A stretch of DNA of 11,365 bases, taken from positions 1 to 11,365 of the forward strand of contig DMKB01000156.1 in the NCBI GenBank assembly GCA_003454665.1, given 5' to 3'. Source of the DNA: Nitrospiraceae bacterium (lineage in GTDB: Bacteria; Nitrospirota; UBA9217). Below are positions 1 through 5,884 of this stretch, in pieces. The position numbers were made by a program, and so were the translations under genes. The notes under the pieces were generated by a model. That model was given only the letters and a program-made list of their open reading frames with translations. It was not told the DNA's origin and did not search any database. The stretch's first letter is position 1. Each line of letters starts with the position of its first letter.

Positions 1-32
1 GCCGCAGATTTTCGCTGATCAACGCAGATTTA
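1..32. repeat. Short tandem repeat, 10-bp unit, three degenerate copies
   Basis: Three consecutive decamers of the form CGC(A/T)GAT(T/C)(T/A)(T/A) start at 3, 13 and 23 (CGCAGATTTT, CGCTGATCAA, CGCAGATTTA). The array may begin before the window. Arrays of this look are, from memory, dispersed between genes in many environmental bacterial genomes; their function is unknown. The rest of the 168-nt stretch to the first gene shows no convincing gene or terminator. Confidence 0.5.
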
Positions 33-168
33 AAAACACACTCTTAACAATGGTTTTCTTCTTGATCCGCTTTTTCCGCCCTTATCTTCGGCCAAAACAT
101 CATTTGGCTCTTGAACGGTTTTCCTCTCGGCCTGTTTTATCAGTGATCGATCAGCACTGAGCGATCTC

Positions 169-582
169 TCACTCAACCACTTCGAGAACGCCCTTCATGC
201 CCCGGTCCTTATGGCTCTTGAAGAAGAGGAACCGTTTTTCGCAGGTAACGGGATACGTCCCGATTTTCGTAGGAGTGAATTTGATAATTATCAGCTTGGT
301 GCCCATTGTTTCATCAAACTCCATCCCCGCATCAGGTTCCTTCATCACAATATTGTGCGGGGCCATTCCCGCCTCTTTTTTTACGGCCAGTTCGACAGGA
401 ACATTCACCTTAACCACGATATAGTTCGGATCGAAAAAATAACTGCCGCCAAGAACCTCGACCCGCTGCACACCGTCGGCATCCACGGTGGCGACCACGC
501 GCTTTTCCTCGCCCTCTTCTGCAGAGGCAAGGCCGAAAGACAGAAGGGCAATAAATACGACTAAGTACTTAGAGTATTTCAT
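169..582 (-). CDS. Secreted small cupredoxin (type 1 copper protein)
   Basis: A 137-residue exported protein with a signal peptide (residues 1-21, cleavage likely after ASA before EEGEE) and a cupredoxin-like beta-sandwich. The four candidate type 1 copper ligands are present in the right order: His76 (in APHNIV), Cys114 (in PVTCEK), His124 and Met129 (in SHKDRGMKG). The His-x4-Met spacing is plastocyanin-like, but Cys114 to His124 is separated by nine residues, longer than the 2-4 of azurin or plastocyanin. The likely role is periplasmic electron transfer or copper binding; the partner cannot be told from the neighbourhood. The ATG has a strong Shine-Dalgarno AAGGAGG (590-596, minus strand) and a promoter of its own just upstream, so it is probably monocistronic. 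It could instead belong to an EfeO-type or COX2-like cupredoxin group. I am confident of the fold, not of the physiological role. Confidence 0.85.
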   Translation of the reverse strand: MKYSKYLVVFIALLSFGLASAEEGEEKRVVATVDADGVQRVEVLGGSYFFDPNYIVVKVNVPVELAVKKEAGMAPHNIVMKEPDAGMEFDETMGTKLIIIKFTPTKIGTYPVTCEKRFLFFKSHKDRGMKGVLEVVE

Positions 583-632
583 ATCGCTCCCTCCTTAAAA
601 TTGAAGAGTTTTTACGTCCTGTTTATACCTTA

Positions 633-661
633 ATAACACCATACTTTTCGGGTTCTGTCAA
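633..661 (-). promoter_or_regulatory. Sigma70-type promoter for the cupredoxin gene
   Basis: On the minus strand a perfect -35 TTGACA (656-661) is followed by a 17-bp spacer and -10 TGTTAT (633-638, 4 of 6 matches). Transcription would start near 626, giving a leader of about 45 nt that ends in the AAGGAGG ribosome site. Confidence 0.6.
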
Positions 662-688
662 GGTGATTCTTCTCATGGTGCTCTCATG

Positions 689-1126
689 TCAAAAGGTTGT
701 CGTTTTACCGGAAGTAATAGGAACATTCTGGCTCATCGTATGGAGCGCATTCATCAACGCTTCCGACTGACCTTGTGTAGACGAGTAGACCCGATATTTC
801 AACAAATCCCCCTTGTCGAGAATATCAGTAACATACCACCTTCTGTGCTGAAAGAATCTGGTCTTCATATTATCGTAATAAATCGTGATGGTCTTGGGTA
901 CCGCCCTGTCGAAAAACTGCTCATGACGATATGCAATCACGTGGATCTGGAGGTATTCGTCCGTTATTTCAATGTCCCGGGGAAGTTTTTTCTGTGGCTG
1001 CTCCTGCAATACCCGTTTAATGACCCCTTCGGGATTCGACACCACCTGCGGGTTGTGGTTGATATACTGCCTAGCGGAACATCCAGTGACAATGAGCGTA
1101 CAAAGGATAATTAAAGATTTTTTCAT
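689..1126 (-). CDS. Small lipoprotein of unknown function
   Basis: A 145-residue protein I do not recognise. It starts with a classical lipoprotein signal: MKK, a hydrophobic stretch SLIILCTLIV, then the lipobox V-T-G-C with Cys16 as the lipidated residue. The mature part is polar and mixed alpha/beta in appearance, with the phrases KLPRDIEITDEYLQI and PKTITIYYDN, and it has no further cysteine. The open frame continues upstream to 1195 through an in-frame ATG (MRKKNAEAD...), but the start at 1126 is preferred because GGAGG sits five bases upstream (1132-1136) and because it places the lipobox at the normal distance. A near-perfect promoter lies upstream, so the gene is probably expressed alone. 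The protein is presumably anchored to the inner or outer membrane facing the periplasm; nothing in the context reveals its job. Confidence 0.8.
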   Translation of the reverse strand: MKKSLIILCTLIVTGCSARQYINHNPQVVSNPEGVIKRVLQEQPQKKLPRDIEITDEYLQIHVIAYRHEQFFDRAVPKTITIYYDNMKTRFFQHRRWYVTDILDKGDLLKYRVYSSTQGQSEALMNALHTMSQNVPITSGKTTTF

Positions 1127-1136
1127 ATCGGCCTCC

Positions 1137-1162
1137 GCATTTTTTTTACGCATTTTTTTTAT
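1137..1162. repeat. Two 13-bp repeats with T/A tracts in the lipoprotein leader
   Basis: GCATTTTTTTTAC (1137-1149) and GCATTTTTTTTAT (1150-1162) are tandem copies differing at one base. Read on the minus strand they place two A8 tracts in the 5' leader of the lipoprotein mRNA, just after the predicted transcription start. Confidence 0.6.
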
Positions 1163-1166
1163 GCAA

Positions 1167-1195
1167 AGTATAGTTACTTCTTGCTGCTCTGTCAA
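1167..1195 (-). promoter_or_regulatory. Near-consensus sigma70 promoter for the lipoprotein gene
   Basis: On the minus strand a perfect -35 TTGACA (1190-1195), a 17-bp spacer and -10 TATACT (1167-1172, 5 of 6). Transcription would start near 1160 inside the A-tract repeat, about 34 nt before the ATG at 1126. Confidence 0.75.
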
Positions 1196-1227
1196 TGAAA
1201 TTGCACTGTTGGTGCCGGGCGGGGCGG

Positions 1228-1249
1228 CAGGACCTAATCAGGACCTAAT
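1228..1249. repeat. Perfect 11-bp tandem duplication
   Basis: CAGGACCTAAT occurs twice back to back (1228-1238 and 1239-1249) in the gap between the lipoprotein promoter and the end of the membrane-protein gene. No coding or regulatory meaning is evident. Confidence 0.7.
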
Positions 1250-1328
1250 ATGGTAATCATCGTCGACTGATTCACGTCATTACAGAATAACCAACTCCTC
1301 TCGTGTTATGTACGTTGCGTGCATCAGA

Positions 1329-1357
1329 CTTCGTGGCCCTTCGTGACCTTCGTGGAT
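1329..1357. repeat. Short tandem repeat CTTCGTGRC(C), about three copies
   Basis: CTTCGTGGCC (1329-1338), CTTCGTGACC (1339-1348) and TTCGTGGAT (1349-1357) follow each other. It lies just downstream of the stop of the small membrane-protein gene. It resembles the TTCGTG-type intergenic arrays I remember from many environmental genomes. Confidence 0.55.
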
Positions 1358-1381
1358 ACCATAGCTGGAGAACATTAACGC

Positions 1382-1633
1382 TCAGGATTTTGCGACCTTG
1401 TTGTATATCCAGCCAATGACCACGCCGCCGATGAAGAAGTCGATAAATCCATACACGAGCCCGACAAAACTGCCGAGCACCGAAATGCTGTACCCCGGGT
1501 AGAGGGAAACCGCAGTCGCATCGAGAAATGCCCTCCCGTACCCGGAAAAATGGGAAAGCAGGGTTACTATGAACAGCGCACCGCCCCACACGACTCCAAA
1601 ACTCACTCCCAGCGCAATTAGTTTCAGTTTCAT
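1382..1633 (-). CDS. Small two-helix membrane protein ('bacteriophage holin'-like label)
   Basis: An 83-residue hydrophobic protein with a membrane segment at about residues 5-27, a short polar linker (HFSGYGRAFLD) and a second segment at about 51-77 ending in the basic tail YNKVAKS. The core SLYPGYSISVLGSFVGLVYGF is rich in Gly and aromatic residues. Proteins of this look are, from memory, widely annotated 'bacteriophage holin' in Nitrospirota and Deltaproteobacteria without phage context, and no phage gene is present here, so the true role is unknown. The open frame extends to a GTG at 1639, but ATG at 1633 is preferred because its AGGAGG lies five bases upstream, whereas the GTG would overlap that ribosome site. 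The gene sits directly downstream, same strand, of the remnant at 1653-1778 and may use the promoter that once served it. Confidence 0.75.
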   Translation of the reverse strand: MKLKLIALGVSFGVVWGGALFIVTLLSHFSGYGRAFLDATAVSLYPGYSISVLGSFVGLVYGFIDFFIGGVVIGWIYNKVAKS

Positions 1634-1652
1634 GTCCACCTCCTGTATCGAA

Positions 1653-1778
1653 TAATTTTGTTTCCCTCTCCATCATGGCATCGTACAGGTAATCGAAGGG
1701 GCCCTTCCCTCTACGCTCCACGATCTCCACACGGTTTTCAGAGACATGCGTCCCACCGTACCGTTCGATTACGATCAT
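1653..1778 (-). pseudogene. N-terminal remnant of archaeal-type methionine adenosyltransferase
   Basis: From an ATG at 1778 the minus strand encodes a segment whose residues 1-26 (MIVIERYGGT..., then SENRVEIVERRGKG) match the start of archaeal-type S-adenosylmethionine synthetases, which carry EIVERKGxGHPD. The next residues read GPFDYLYDA where the family has GHPDxxCDA, so the His and Pro of the motif are lost while both Asp are kept. Similarity fades after about 42 codons; the enzyme is normally about 400 residues. The frame then stays open by chance through the downstream membrane-protein gene in another frame. There is no clear Shine-Dalgarno for the ATG. I read it as a truncated relic, probably left by a deletion. 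The family match is from remembered motifs, so it is moderately sure. Confidence 0.5.
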
Positions 1779-1909
1779 GGCTCAAGGGTACCATACACAA
1801 TAATAAACTGCACTGGAAAATTACAATTTCTGGAATACTTATGGCGTACAACCGAAACATAATGACTATATTTAATTATTTTATTTGTATTTCTGCGGTT
1901 GATATTGTA

Positions 1910-1915
1910 CATAAT
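1910..1915 (+). promoter_or_regulatory. Possible -10 element of the pst operon
   Basis: CATAAT (5 of 6 matches to TATAAT) lies in an AT-rich stretch (about 1790-1920) about 37 nt before the pstS start. No good -35 is found 16-18 bp upstream, as expected for an activator-dependent promoter, but no recognisable Pho box could be seen either. Confidence 0.3.
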
Positions 1916-1951
1916 GGGCAACCGGATACACAGTTATTAAGGAGAAATAAA

Positions 1952-2959
1952 ATGCAAATCCTCTTGGCGGCAGCATTAACAGCCTCTCTCGTCCTCCCCT
2001 TTGCCACCGTTCACGCAGCAGAGAAACTGAACGGCGCAGGGGCGTCGTTCCCCTATCCCGTGTATTCCGCATGGGCCTACTCGTACAACAAGGCAACGGG
2101 CGTACGGCTGAATTATCAGTCTATCGGTTCCGGCGGCGGTCAGCGCCAGATTTCAGCAAGGACCGTGGATTTCGGCGCTTCCGACGCGCCGCTCACACCT
2201 GCAAAACTAAAAAAGCATAATCTCCTCCAGTTCCCGGCGGTGATCGGCGGTGTGACCCCCGTCGTGAACATCCCCGGGCTTCAGGCGGGACAGCTCAAGC
2301 TCGATGCCAGCACCTTCTGCAGCATCTTTCTCGGGAAAATCGCCTACTGGGACGACGCAATGGTCAGGAAGGCAAATCCAGCGCTGCAACTCCCCCACAA
2401 AAAAATTACCGTTGTTCACCGCTCCGATGGCTCGGGTACGACCGCGATCTTCACCCACTATCTGAGCGAAACCTGCCCCGCCTGGAAAACAACGGTCGGC
2501 GAGGGAAAGGCGGTCCAATGGCCGAAGGGCATCGGGGGAAAAGGCAATGAAGGCGTGGCAAATTACGTGAAAAGGACAAAATATTCCATCGGGTACGTGG
2601 AATATGCCTACGCGAAACAGAGCAAGCTTGCCCATACCAGACTCAGGAATCGGTCCGGCTCCTTTGTAGAGCCGAATTTCGAGACCTTCTCGGATGCCGC
2701 TAAAACAGCAAACTTTAATTCGAAGCGGCATTTCCATCTCTGGCTCACGAACGCGCCGGGAAAGAAATCATGGCCCATCGCCGGAGCGACATTCATCCTC
2801 CTCGCGAAGGAAAAAAAGGTCGTCAACAGGAAAACGGTCCAATTTTTCGACTGGGCATTCAAAAACGGGGACAAGACAGCCCAGAGACTCGTTTATATTC
2901 CCCTGCCCGCGGCGCTGAAGAACAAGGTAAGGGCATACTGGAAGTCACAGGGAATATGA
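1952..2959 (+). CDS. pstS: Phosphate ABC transporter, periplasmic phosphate-binding protein PstS
   Basis: A 335-residue solute-binding protein that captures inorganic phosphate in the periplasm and hands it to PstCA. A signal peptide ends at VHA or VHAA (residues 22-23). It aligns closely with E. coli PstS over its length. The phosphate-contacting residues are present: Ser32-Phe33 (GAGASFP), Ser60 (SIGSGGG), Asp78 (VDFGASDAPL), Arg157 and Ser161-Gly162-Thr163 (VVHRSDGSGTT). Other family phrases are IGGVTPVVNIPGL, GKGNEGVA, SIGYVEYAYAKQ and FFDWAFKNG. The open frame begins at 1658, but ATG 1952 is the start because AAGGAG lies seven bases before it (1939-1944) and the signal peptide begins there; the upstream part has no coding character. 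It is the first gene of the pst operon, followed by pstC after a gap with hairpin potential. Confidence 0.96.
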   Translation: MQILLAAALTASLVLPFATVHAAEKLNGAGASFPYPVYSAWAYSYNKATGVRLNYQSIGSGGGQRQISARTVDFGASDAPLTPAKLKKHNLLQFPAVIGGVTPVVNIPGLQAGQLKLDASTFCSIFLGKIAYWDDAMVRKANPALQLPHKKITVVHRSDGSGTTAIFTHYLSETCPAWKTTVGEGKAVQWPKGIGGKGNEGVANYVKRTKYSIGYVEYAYAKQSKLAHTRLRNRSGSFVEPNFETFSDAAKTANFNSKRHFHLWLTNAPGKKSWPIAGATFILLAKEKKVVNRKTVQFFDWAFKNGDKTAQRLVYIPLPAALKNKVRAYWKSQGI

Positions 2960-3013
2960 TAGTGAACGATGTCGCGCCCTTCACCTATCCGGTGATACGT
3001 AGAGTCTGACACC

Positions 3014-3045
3014 ACGGGCCGGTACCCGTTCTTGTGGAGCCGGCC
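3014..3045 (+). promoter_or_regulatory. Alternative hairpins between pstS and pstC
   Basis: GGCCGG (3017-3022) can pair with CCGGCC (3040-3045), with the TTG start candidate at 3032 in the loop. A competing small hairpin pairs ACGGG (3014-3018) with CCCGT (3025-3029). There is no T-run, so it is not a simple terminator. Hairpins after the binding-protein gene are known in ABC operons as mRNA stabilisers that raise its expression over the membrane subunits; that role here is inference. Confidence 0.35.
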
Positions 3046-4012
3046 ACCTCTTGAACGATTGGACGAGATTTTGGGAATCACTCTGCGAAAAGACCCCATC
3101 GATTTATTTTTCTCCGCCGTCACGGCAGTGGCGGCATGCTCGGTCATTGCCATCATACTCGGTATTGTCTTCGTCCTGATTCGCGAATCCTCTCTCGCCA
3201 TAGGCAAATTCGGTTTTTTTGCTTTCTTAACGTCCACCGACTGGAACCCGGTCACGGAATCCTTCGGCGCGGCCACGACCATCTTCGGGACGATCGTCAC
3301 GACGGTCCTTGCCCTCGTCATCGCCGTGCCGACTGCCATCGGTATCGCCATTTTTGTCACGGAAGTGGCGCCCGATTTTTTGAAAGGGCCCATCGGCATT
3401 GCCATAGAGCTGCTGGCCGCCATCCCGAGCATCATCTACGGCATGTGGGGGCTCTTTACCCTCGCGCCCATCATGGCAAACCATATCGAGCCAGCCCTCC
3501 AGAGCACCGTCGGCAGACTTCCCCTGATCGGCATTCTCTTCGAAGGAACACCCATGGGCATCGACCTCTTCACGGCGAGTGTCATTCTGAGCATCATGAT
3601 CATCCCTTTCACAGCGAGCATTGCCCGTGATTCCTTCAACCTCACGCCTGCCGTGGTCAAAGAGTCGGCCTACGGTATCGGAGCGACCAAATGGGAGGTC
3701 GTGAAGAATATCGTCCTCCCCTATTCCAAGGTCGGCGTTTTCGGCGGGGTGGTGCTCTCCCTCGGACGGGCGCTCGGCGAGACCATGGCCGTTGCCTTCG
3801 TGCTCGGGAACAGCCACAAGATAACATCCTCCCTGCTCGACGCTGCTGCGACGATCACCGTAACCCTCGCGAACGAATTCACCGAGGCGGACAGCGACGT
3901 CTATCTCTCGTCGCTCTTTTATCTGGCCCTCGTCCTGTTCCTGATGAGTTTCATCGTCCTTGCCATAGCTAAATTTTTCCTTCTCCGGGCCGAAAAGAGG
4001 TACGGGCGATGA
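3032..4012 (+). CDS. pstC: Phosphate ABC transporter permease PstC
   Basis: A 326-residue inner-membrane permease, one half of the phosphate channel. It has six predicted membrane helices, the first at about residues 25-50, and the cytoplasmic EAA loop that docks on PstB (ESAYGIGATKWEVV, 211-224), followed by LGRALGETMAV, nearly identical to E. coli PstC. Other family phrases are AAIPSIIYGMWGLF and LFEGTPMGIDLFTASVILS. No ATG or GTG exists in this frame after the stop at 2993-2995, so the start must be a rare codon: TTG at 3032, 3059 or 3071. None has a good Shine-Dalgarno; 3032 is kept because the residues before LRKDPID look coding, and 3071 has a weak GGACGAG. The end overlaps pstA by four bases (ATGA), implying coupled translation. 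Confidence 0.93.
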   Translation: MWSRPPLERLDEILGITLRKDPIDLFFSAVTAVAACSVIAIILGIVFVLIRESSLAIGKFGFFAFLTSTDWNPVTESFGAATTIFGTIVTTVLALVIAVPTAIGIAIFVTEVAPDFLKGPIGIAIELLAAIPSIIYGMWGLFTLAPIMANHIEPALQSTVGRLPLIGILFEGTPMGIDLFTASVILSIMIIPFTASIARDSFNLTPAVVKESAYGIGATKWEVVKNIVLPYSKVGVFGGVVLSLGRALGETMAVAFVLGNSHKITSSLLDAAATITVTLANEFTEADSDVYLSSLFYLALVLFLMSFIVLAIAKFFLLRAEKRYGR

Positions 4013-4851
4013 CGGTGGAACAGAGAAGGAAACTCGAAAATCTGACGGCCCTCGTTCTGAGCACCCTGGCCGCCGCCTTTGGCCTCTTCTGGCTGATCTT
4101 TATCCTCGGCGATGTCCTGGTCCACGGCATCGGCGCGCTCAACGCCGATCTCTTTCTGAGCGATCCTGCGCCGCCCGGCATCGAGGGAGGCGGTCTGCGA
4201 AACGCCTTCGTGGGACAGATCATGATCACCTTCTTCGCCACCCTCATCGGCGTCCCCATCGGCGTGCTCGGTGGGACCTTTCTCGCCGAATACGCCCGCG
4301 GCACGAGGTTCGCGCGGATAATCAGCGTTCTTTCCGACATCATGGTGAGCGTCCCCTCGATCGTGATTGGAACGTTCATCTACGCCCTTTTGGTCAGGCC
4401 CTTGGGGCATTTCAGCGGCTGGGCAGGGTCAATAGCTTTGGCCGTAATCATGATTCCCGTGGTCCTGAGAACAACGGAGGACATGCTCTCCCTCGTCCCC
4501 TGGACGCTGCGGGAAGCGGCCTTTGCCCTCGGCGCGCCCTATTACAAAGTCATCATGAAAGTCGTGTACCGCGGCGCGGCCACGGGAATCCTGACGGGAG
4601 TGCTCTTGTCCATAGCGCGGGTAGCAGGTGAGACCGCTCCGCTCCTGTTCACGTCATTCAACAACAATTTCTTTTCATGGGATATGAACGGCCCCGTCGC
4701 GTCGCTCACCGTCACCGTCTTTCAGTACGCCATGGGCCCCTTCGAAGAGTGGCATACCCAGGCATGGGCCGCTTCGCTTCTCATAACCCTATTCATACTC
4801 GCCATAACGATCCTTGGACGGGCGATCATTAAATGGAGGTACCGGAGTTGA
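4009..4851 (+). CDS. pstA: Phosphate ABC transporter permease PstA
   Basis: A 280-residue inner-membrane permease, the second half of the phosphate channel beside PstC. It has a membrane helix at about 15-37, then five more with the family phrases GTFLAEYARG (89-98), SVPSIVIGTFIYAL (114-127) and the EAA loop REAAFALGAPYYKVI (168-182) that contacts PstB, followed by ARVAGETAPLLFTSF. Its length is close to that of E. coli PstA without an N-terminal extension. ATG 4009 overlaps the pstC stop in ATGA, with a modest AGAGG upstream. The 3' end overlaps the start of pstB, so pstC-pstA-pstB form a tight translational unit. Confidence 0.95.
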   Translation: MTVEQRRKLENLTALVLSTLAAAFGLFWLIFILGDVLVHGIGALNADLFLSDPAPPGIEGGGLRNAFVGQIMITFFATLIGVPIGVLGGTFLAEYARGTRFARIISVLSDIMVSVPSIVIGTFIYALLVRPLGHFSGWAGSIALAVIMIPVVLRTTEDMLSLVPWTLREAAFALGAPYYKVIMKVVYRGAATGILTGVLLSIARVAGETAPLLFTSFNNNFFSWDMNGPVASLTVTVFQYAMGPFEEWHTQAWAASLLITLFILAITILGRAIIKWRYRS

Positions 4852-5612
4852 CGCAGGAAATCGAACTCGAGACCAGAGACCTCAATTTTTATTACGTCGG
4901 CGGCGTACACGCCCTGAAGAGCATCAATGTGCAGATCGACAGGAACCTCGTCACCGCCTTTATCGGCCCCTCGGGATGTGGAAAGACCACGCTCCTGAGA
5001 TGTTTCAACAGGATGCATGACCTCTACCCGCATAACCGGTACGAAGGGGAGATCATCTTCCAGGGGAAAAATATGCTCATCGACGGAATCGATCTCATCA
5101 GGCTCAGGAGCAGCATCGGCATGGTCTTTCAAAAACCGACGCCCTTTCCCATGACCATCTTCGAAAACATCGCCTACGGCCTCAGGTTGAAAGGCTACAG
5201 GAAAAAACCTGAGCTTTTCGAGCGGGTGGAGCAGGCCCTGAACGATGCCGCCCTCTGGCAGGAGGTGAAGGACAAACTGCAGGTGAACGCCTTCGCGCTT
5301 TCCGGCGGCCAGCAGCAGCGGCTGTGCATCGCCCGTGCCCTCGCCGTTGAGCCCGAGGTCATCCTCTTTGACGAGCCCACGTCCGCCCTTGATCCCATCT
5401 CGACGGCAAAGATCGAGGAATTGATCGTAGAGCTCAAAGAGCGCGTTACCATTGTCATCGTCACCCACAACATGCAGCAGGCCGCCCGGGTCTCGGACAT
5501 GACCGCCTTTCTGTATCTCGGCGAGATCATCGAATACGGGCAGACGAAAAAGATATTTACGAATCCCGACAATAAGCAGACCGACGATTATATCACCGGC
5601 AGGTTCGGGTAA
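4833..5612 (+). CDS. pstB: Phosphate ABC transporter ATP-binding protein PstB
   Basis: A 259-residue ATPase that powers phosphate import through PstCA. Walker A is GPSGCGKT (45-52), Q-loop Gln100 in MVFQKPTPFPM, signature LSGGQ (156-160), Walker B VILFDEP (176-182) with catalytic Glu181, D-loop SALD and switch His212 (VTHNMQQAA). KPTPFPM and the C-terminal DDYITGRFG are hallmarks of PstB as opposed to other ABC ATPases. The ATG at 4833 lies inside pstA (19-nt overlap) and has no good ribosome site. An alternative start is TTG 4848, which overlaps the pstA stop as TTGA and has GGAGG (4835-4839) eight bases upstream; it would remove five residues (MEVPE) with no effect on known motifs. It is the last gene of the tight unit. 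Confidence 0.97.
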   Translation: MEVPELTQEIELETRDLNFYYVGGVHALKSINVQIDRNLVTAFIGPSGCGKTTLLRCFNRMHDLYPHNRYEGEIIFQGKNMLIDGIDLIRLRSSIGMVFQKPTPFPMTIFENIAYGLRLKGYRKKPELFERVEQALNDAALWQEVKDKLQVNAFALSGGQQQRLCIARALAVEPEVILFDEPTSALDPISTAKIEELIVELKERVTIVIVTHNMQQAARVSDMTAFLYLGEIIEYGQTKKIFTNPDNKQTDDYITGRFG

Positions 5613-5680
5613 TCCATGGGGGCAAGGGGCCCGGGTCCAGGAAAGCAGAGGCTGTCCCTGCTCATATCACCTTCACCCAG

Positions 5681-5723
5681 ACCCCTTAACCCCTGACCCT
5701 TGACCCCTGACCCTTGACCCTGA
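5681..5723. repeat. Heptad tandem repeat ACCC(C/T)TG
   Basis: Units ACCCCTT, (A) ACCCCTG, ACCCTTG, ACCCCTG, ACCCTTG and ACCCTGA follow in series. The 14-bp pair ACCCCTGACCCTTG is repeated perfectly at 5689-5702 and 5703-5716. The array is strongly strand-asymmetric, C-rich on the plus strand. The function is unknown. Confidence 0.75.
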
Positions 5724-5857
5724 TATTGATCTTGCCTTTTCACGGCAGCGTGATAGTATACCCCTAGCTCGGACAAGCAGGAACCAAATCATCTTTTGAC
5801 AGGATGTATAGCCTAAAGGCCACAGGCAGGATAAAACCCCATAAATAGATTTTAAAA

Positions 5858-5884
5858 ATCTTGTTAATCTTGTTAATCCTGTCT
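5858..5884. repeat. 9-bp tandem repeat ATCTTGTTA, three copies
   Basis: ATCTTGTTA (5858-5866), ATCTTGTTA (5867-5875) and ATCCTGTCT (5876-5884). The first two are identical; the third differs at three positions. It lies about 90 nt before phoU. I remember very similar 'aatcctgtc' arrays dispersed between genes in unrelated bacterial genomes. Confidence 0.7.

Noticed and set aside
140..160. Terminator after the cupredoxin gene (CAGTG/CACTG)
   Set aside because: A five-pair stem with a long loop and no T-run in the minus-strand direction.
1272..1778. Reading the full 168-codon minus-strand frame as one protein
   Set aside because: Only the first ~42 codons resemble a protein family; the rest is the out-of-frame shadow of the small membrane-protein gene at 1382-1633.
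1658..1951. N-terminal extension of PstS to 1658
   Set aside because: The stretch has no coding character, and the Shine-Dalgarno and signal peptide fix the start at 1952.
1780..1951. Pho box upstream of pstS
   Set aside because: No pair of TGTCA-like heptamers 11 bp apart was found on either strand, so PhoB control is plausible from the genes but not visible in the sequence.
3227..3817. 196-codon minus-strand frame opposite pstC
   Set aside because: Its composition is dominated by Asp, Gly, His and Arg, typical of an antisense shadow of a membrane protein gene; it has no ribosome site or motif.
5588..5776. 62-codon minus-strand frame in the pstB-phoU gap
   Set aside because: It is made largely of the translated tandem repeat (GQGSGVKGQG...), with no ribosome site and no similarity to any family I know.
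5681..5884. CRISPR array
   Set aside because: The repeats are 7-14 bp and directly abutting, with no spacers; this is simple tandem repetition.
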